A stretch of 64,000 nt of DNA from Lachnospiraceae bacterium (lineage in GTDB: Bacteria; Bacillota; Clostridia; Lachnospirales; Lachnospiraceae): the NCBI GenBank assembly GCA_017618075.1, contig JAFZUY010000003.1, forward strand, positions 1-64,000, in the 5' to 3' direction. A model generated the notes under the pieces. It saw only the letters and a program-made list of their open reading frames with translations. It was not told where the DNA came from and did no database searches. Both the position numbers and the translations under genes were made by a program. Within the stretch, counting starts at the first letter, position 1, and the number at the start of each line of letters is the position of its first letter. Positions 60,587-64,000 of this stretch are shown here, piece after piece.

Positions 60587-63500
60587 ATGGAAAAATTATT
60601 AACCGTTTCGGTTGCGGCATATAATGTGTCAGAGACAATTAAAGATACCCTTCAATCTCTTGTCACCGACGAGGAAACCATGCAAAAGATTGAAGTAATA
60701 GTCGTTGATGACGGATCTTCGGACAATACGTTTGATTTAGCCAAAGAATTTGAAGAAAAGTATTCCGATTCTTTTAGGATAATAAAAAAAGAAAACGGCG
60801 GTTACGGTTCAACGATTAATACTTCGGTAAAGGTTGCGAAGGGAAAGTATTTTAAGCAGCTTGACGGCGGAGATAAATATATTACGGAGAATATGCGCGA
60901 TTTCGTAGAATATCTTGATTCGAACTATGCAGACATAATAGTATGTCCTCACGTAAAAGAATACGTAAAAGATTCGGTGAGCGAAACAATAGATGATTAT
61001 AAGCAGTATAACAGCGACGGTGTTTTAAAAATCTCGGATGTTAAGTTTGACAACAGACTCTGGATGCATGGGATAGCATTCAAAACCGGCGTATGGAATG
61101 AATTGGGGAGAGACATTCCCGAACATTGCTTTTACACGGATATGGAATATGTTCTCTATCCCTTTGTAAAAGCCGAAACAATAGCCTTTTTCGACAAACC
61201 TGTTTACAGATATTATCTTCAGTGCGAAGGACAGAGTGTCAGTACAGAAGGAATTAAGAAGCATTACAAAGATTCTGTTCGTATGATGTGGGATCTTTGT
61301 GATTTGTACGATGATTTACTCAAAAATAATCCTGATGAAAGTAAGAGATCGTTATTCGAACTCTCGGTTAATCATGCCATTTCGTTCGTATATACATCCT
61401 ATCTAAAGCTGGATAAAAACAATACAAAAGAGATCGAAGAAATCGATCACGATTTAAAAGAAAAATATTTCGACATATACAAAGGAAGCGAGAAAGTGAA
61501 GAGACTGACAATGATGCGCAAGACCGGATTTAAGCTTAAAAGCCTTTATAAAAAAATGATAATTTCATTTCTGATTGTGGGAATTTTATCACTATCATTT
61601 TCAGGCTATGTTCGTGCCGAAGGAGAAGATGTTTTTACAGAAGAAGTTATTGTAAGTGAAACAGCGGAAATTGAGGCCGAAACGGATGAACCTGAGGACA
61701 TAAAAGAAAAAGTTTTAACAGAAGATCCCGAAACTGTAATCAACGAAGATGTGATTGCAGAACAAGAGTCTTCAGATGAGCCTCGAACAGATGAGCAAAT
61801 CGATGAAATAAATAATCAGATATCAAAAGATTCGATTGAGCAAATTGACGAACAGACAACAGAAGAGCCGGCAGAGCAGCCTGACGAACAGAAAACAGAA
61901 GAACCGGCAGAGCAGCCTGATGAACAGACAACAGAACAACAGCTAAGCACAGAGCCGGCAGAACAAACAGAGAATCAGATAAGCATAGCATCATCTGCGC
62001 AGATTAATGAGCAGTCTTTTATTTTTGCTCAAAGTGACACGGAAGATGCCGTTGATGCATATATTGACAAAGAGGTTACCGGGGAACAAACACCGGTTTA
62101 TAATGCAGGCTCCATGAGCGGGGACAGATTGTCCGGAATGAACAGGGTAATCTATGACAGAGCCAAACTGCTTATGGGTCAGGTTGCCGAAGGACAGGAA
62201 TGCATAGCACAAGTAAGAATCAGTTACGCGGATTTGGGAATCAGTACAAAGCATTATACTGCTTCGGAGCTCGGAGTATCACGAATTGTTGCGTCAACCG
62301 ACGGAGGAATTCAGATAGACTATAATGCGGTTTATGCATTATTTGATAAAACGGGAGTTTCCAAGTTTGATTCTGAAGCAGTTTCCAATGCGTTGGAAAA
62401 TGACTGCACCTTTGAAGGATACTGGGTTAATTCAATTTCTTTTAGCGGATTTAGCTATTCCTTATGGCAATCGTCTTCGGGTGAATATAAATTGTCGGTT
62501 GAAGGCAGCGAATTTGTTCTTAATTTTGAGCCGACACAGGCATATAAAGGCCAGGGATCCAATTACGTAGATATTAATAAAACCAAGGCCGTAAAAAATG
62601 CTGTATCCAATATCAACAGCATCCTTAACGAAGGAAAATCGTGCGGCGATTACAGCAAGATAGTTTTATACAAGAATAAAATATGCAGCATGACGGATTT
62701 TGATGCCAATTCTTCAGATTCGTCTTTAATCAGTGTATTTGACGGCGATTCCAACACCAAAACATCTCAGCAGGGTTATTGCAGAGCTTATGCATACTTA
62801 TGCGAGAAGAGCGTATTCGTCGAATCTTCAATTAAATGCTACATGGTGATGGGTTACAGAAACCGTGACAGACATTTTTGGAACATCCTTCATTGGGGCG
62901 ACGGAATTAATTATTTCATCGACCCGGGTGAAACCGACAGAATGGGATCGGACGTAATGTTCCTTGCACGTCCTGTATCGGGAAGCGTTAGTGAAGGATA
63001 CACTTTTAACTGCAACGGAACCTCTTATACATATTATTACGATGAATATACAGTCAATACATTTACCAGGGATGAACTGACTTTATATAATTCGGTTTCT
63101 CCCGCGTTAAAAGATTTTACAGTCAGTTTCCCCGCAAGTGTAAATGTCGGTGTATCTACGCAGTTTATCCTGGTGAGAGACGGCGGATCGGATAAATGTA
63201 AATTCAGACTTGATTATGCAAATAAGGACGGAAAAAGCATTCTCGGCAGTTCTTATAATCCTCAGTATGTCGATAATCACTCCTTTAATATTACATTTCC
63301 TTCCGAGGGAACATATGAAGTAAAATTCAGCGTAAAAGATTTTGACGGCAGCAACACCGAAAAATCCAAAACCCTGACAATAGTGGTAGATAACGGATTC
63401 AGTAATGAAGACGGTCTCGTAAAACATTCAAACGGAATCTGGTATTACGTAAAGAAGGGTGTTTTACAGTCTGACTATACAGGATTGGTTAAGCATACCG

Positions 63501-64000
63501 ACGGAAATTATTATTATGTTCAAAAAGGAATAATAGTCTGGGGTGTAAACGGCCTGACAAATATAAACGGCACGTGGTATTACCTTAAAAACAGTACTCT
63601 TGAAAAGAATTACACCGGTCTGGTCAATTACAGTGGCAACTGGTATTACGTACAAAAGGGCGAGCTTAAATGGGGCGTAAGAACGTTAGTTCAATACAAC
63701 GGCACATGGTATTACGTAAATAACAGTACAGTTGACTGGAAATATACAGGTATTTGCTCTTACAACGGAACAGATTATTATGTCCAAAAGGGTGCTATTA
63801 AGTGGGGAGTTGACGGCCTCACGAACGTTGGCGGTACCTGGTACTATCTAAAAAACAGCGCTGTCAGAAAGGATTATACCAGCCTCGTAAACTTTAACGG
63901 CAGCTGGTATTACGTTCAAAAAGGTGAACTCAAATGGGGCGTAAGAACCCTGGTTCAATACAATGGCACGTGGTATTACGTGAACAACAGTACCGTTGAC
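60587..64000 (+). CDS. GT2 glycosyltransferase fused to secreted transglutaminase-like cell-wall-binding protein, partial
   Basis: One reading frame of 1138 codons runs to the right edge without a stop. Residues 1-320 are a GT2 enzyme: SVAAYNVSETI at 7-17, VVDDGSSDNT near 43, QLDGGDKY near 95 and HCFYTDMEYVLYPF near 180. Residues 324-342 form one membrane helix (IISFLIVGILSLSFSGY), followed by AEGE, as in a signal peptide. An acidic Gln/Glu/Pro-rich linker runs to about 495. A transglutaminase core follows, with GYCRAY C732, RHFWNI H763 and YFIDPGE D779, then a beta-sandwich, then cell-wall-binding repeats from about 948. The start has AAAGGA. An internal ATG at 61511 has only a weak ribosome site, so separate translation of the secreted part is possible but not favoured. 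Confidence 0.75.
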   Translation, partial: MEKLLTVSVAAYNVSETIKDTLQSLVTDEETMQKIEVIVVDDGSSDNTFDLAKEFEEKYSDSFRIIKKENGGYGSTINTSVKVAKGKYFKQLDGGDKYITENMRDFVEYLDSNYADIIVCPHVKEYVKDSVSETIDDYKQYNSDGVLKISDVKFDNRLWMHGIAFKTGVWNELGRDIPEHCFYTDMEYVLYPFVKAETIAFFDKPVYRYYLQCEGQSVSTEGIKKHYKDSVRMMWDLCDLYDDLLKNNPDESKRSLFELSVNHAISFVYTSYLKLDKNNTKEIEEIDHDLKEKYFDIYKGSEKVKRLTMMRKTGFKLKSLYKKMIISFLIVGILSLSFSGYVRAEGEDVFTEEVIVSETAEIEAETDEPEDIKEKVLTEDPETVINEDVIAEQESSDEPRTDEQIDEINNQISKDSIEQIDEQTTEEPAEQPDEQKTEEPAEQPDEQTTEQQLSTEPAEQTENQISIASSAQINEQSFIFAQSDTEDAVDAYIDKEVTGEQTPVYNAGSMSGDRLSGMNRVIYDRAKLLMGQVAEGQECIAQVRISYADLGISTKHYTASELGVSRIVASTDGGIQIDYNAVYALFDKTGVSKFDSEAVSNALENDCTFEGYWVNSISFSGFSYSLWQSSSGEYKLSVEGSEFVLNFEPTQAYKGQGSNYVDINKTKAVKNAVSNINSILNEGKSCGDYSKIVLYKNKICSMTDFDANSSDSSLISVFDGDSNTKTSQQGYCRAYAYLCEKSVFVESSIKCYMVMGYRNRDRHFWNILHWGDGINYFIDPGETDRMGSDVMFLARPVSGSVSEGYTFNCNGTSYTYYYDEYTVNTFTRDELTLYNSVSPALKDFTVSFPASVNVGVSTQFILVRDGGSDKCKFRLDYANKDGKSILGSSYNPQYVDNHSFNITFPSEGTYEVKFSVKDFDGSNTEKSKTLTIVVDNGFSNEDGLVKHSNGIWYYVKKGVLQSDYTGLVKHTDGNYYYVQKGIIVWGVNGLTNINGTWYYLKNSTLEKNYTGLVNYSGNWYYVQKGELKWGVRTLVQYNGTWYYVNNSTVDWKYTGICSYNGTDYYVQKGAIKWGVDGLTNVGGTWYYLKNSAVRKDYTSLVNFNGSWYYVQKGELKWGVRTLVQYNGTWYYVNNSTVD

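Noticed and set aside
61740..61994. Minus-strand frame with repeated LLSVRQ units
   Set aside because: It is the complement of the Glu/Gln/Pro-rich linker of the fusion gene.

Overview
The window looks like a chromosomal segment of a low-GC Gram-positive anaerobe of the Clostridia, most likely a Lachnospiraceae member of the Butyrivibrio type. This is inferred from purine-rich ribosome binding sites, sigma-A type promoters, the thiT gene under a TPP riboswitch, a glutaminyl-tRNA synthetase, and secreted proteins ending in long arrays of aromatic cell-wall-binding repeats. No tRNA, rRNA or CRISPR array was seen.

Layout. Positions 1-7437 hold a 63-bp tandem repeat running off the left edge, a PD-(D/E)XK-like protein, a ROK sugar kinase, an esterase, two lipoproteins and an HD-GYP signalling protein. 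At 7645-8315 there is a type III toxin-antitoxin locus (promoter, RNA antitoxin, terminator, ToxN/AbiQ-like endoribonuclease). A CPBP protease, a related membrane protein and an HTH regulator follow (8597-11664), then an isolated prepilin on the minus strand. Positions 12534-19729 read as a defence or accessory island: an AAA ATPase with a shortened partner, a SIR2-like protein with a small partner, several AT-rich unknown genes, and a damaged ParB-like gene.

Positions 19808-33143 are a surface-polysaccharide locus with tandem promoters and a structured leader: Alg14/Alg13-type transferase subunits, two LicD phosphotransferases, a split CDP-ribitol-type module (cytidylyltransferase plus SDR), a GT4 transferase, a WbsX-like protein, polymerase, acetyltransferase, flippase, a LicA/LicC-like pair, and an unusual IspD-type cytidylyltransferase fused to a DJ-1/PfpI domain. 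Directly behind it sits a two-gene nuclease plus SMC-like ATPase module resembling Lamassu (33234-35866). The strain therefore appears able to build a phospho-decorated glycan and to carry phage-defence genes in the same variable region.

Positions 36011-52271 are mostly housekeeping and regulation: glmM, a GNAT enzyme, a MqsA/Panacea-type antitoxin with only a stump of its toxin, thiT, a lipoprotein, a small HTH operon, an AEC transporter, a LytS-like kinase, glnS, a Ser/Thr kinase with an adjacent phosphatase, and a CapD-type dehydratase. A second 63-bp array follows (52291-52594), then an epimerase, a probable type I toxin-antitoxin locus with convergent promoters (53673-54024), glycosyltransferases, and two paralogous secreted transglutaminase-like proteins with cell-wall-binding repeats. 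The second paralogue (60587 to the right edge) is one uninterrupted reading frame that begins with a cytoplasmic GT2 glycosyltransferase, crosses the membrane once, and continues as the secreted protein.
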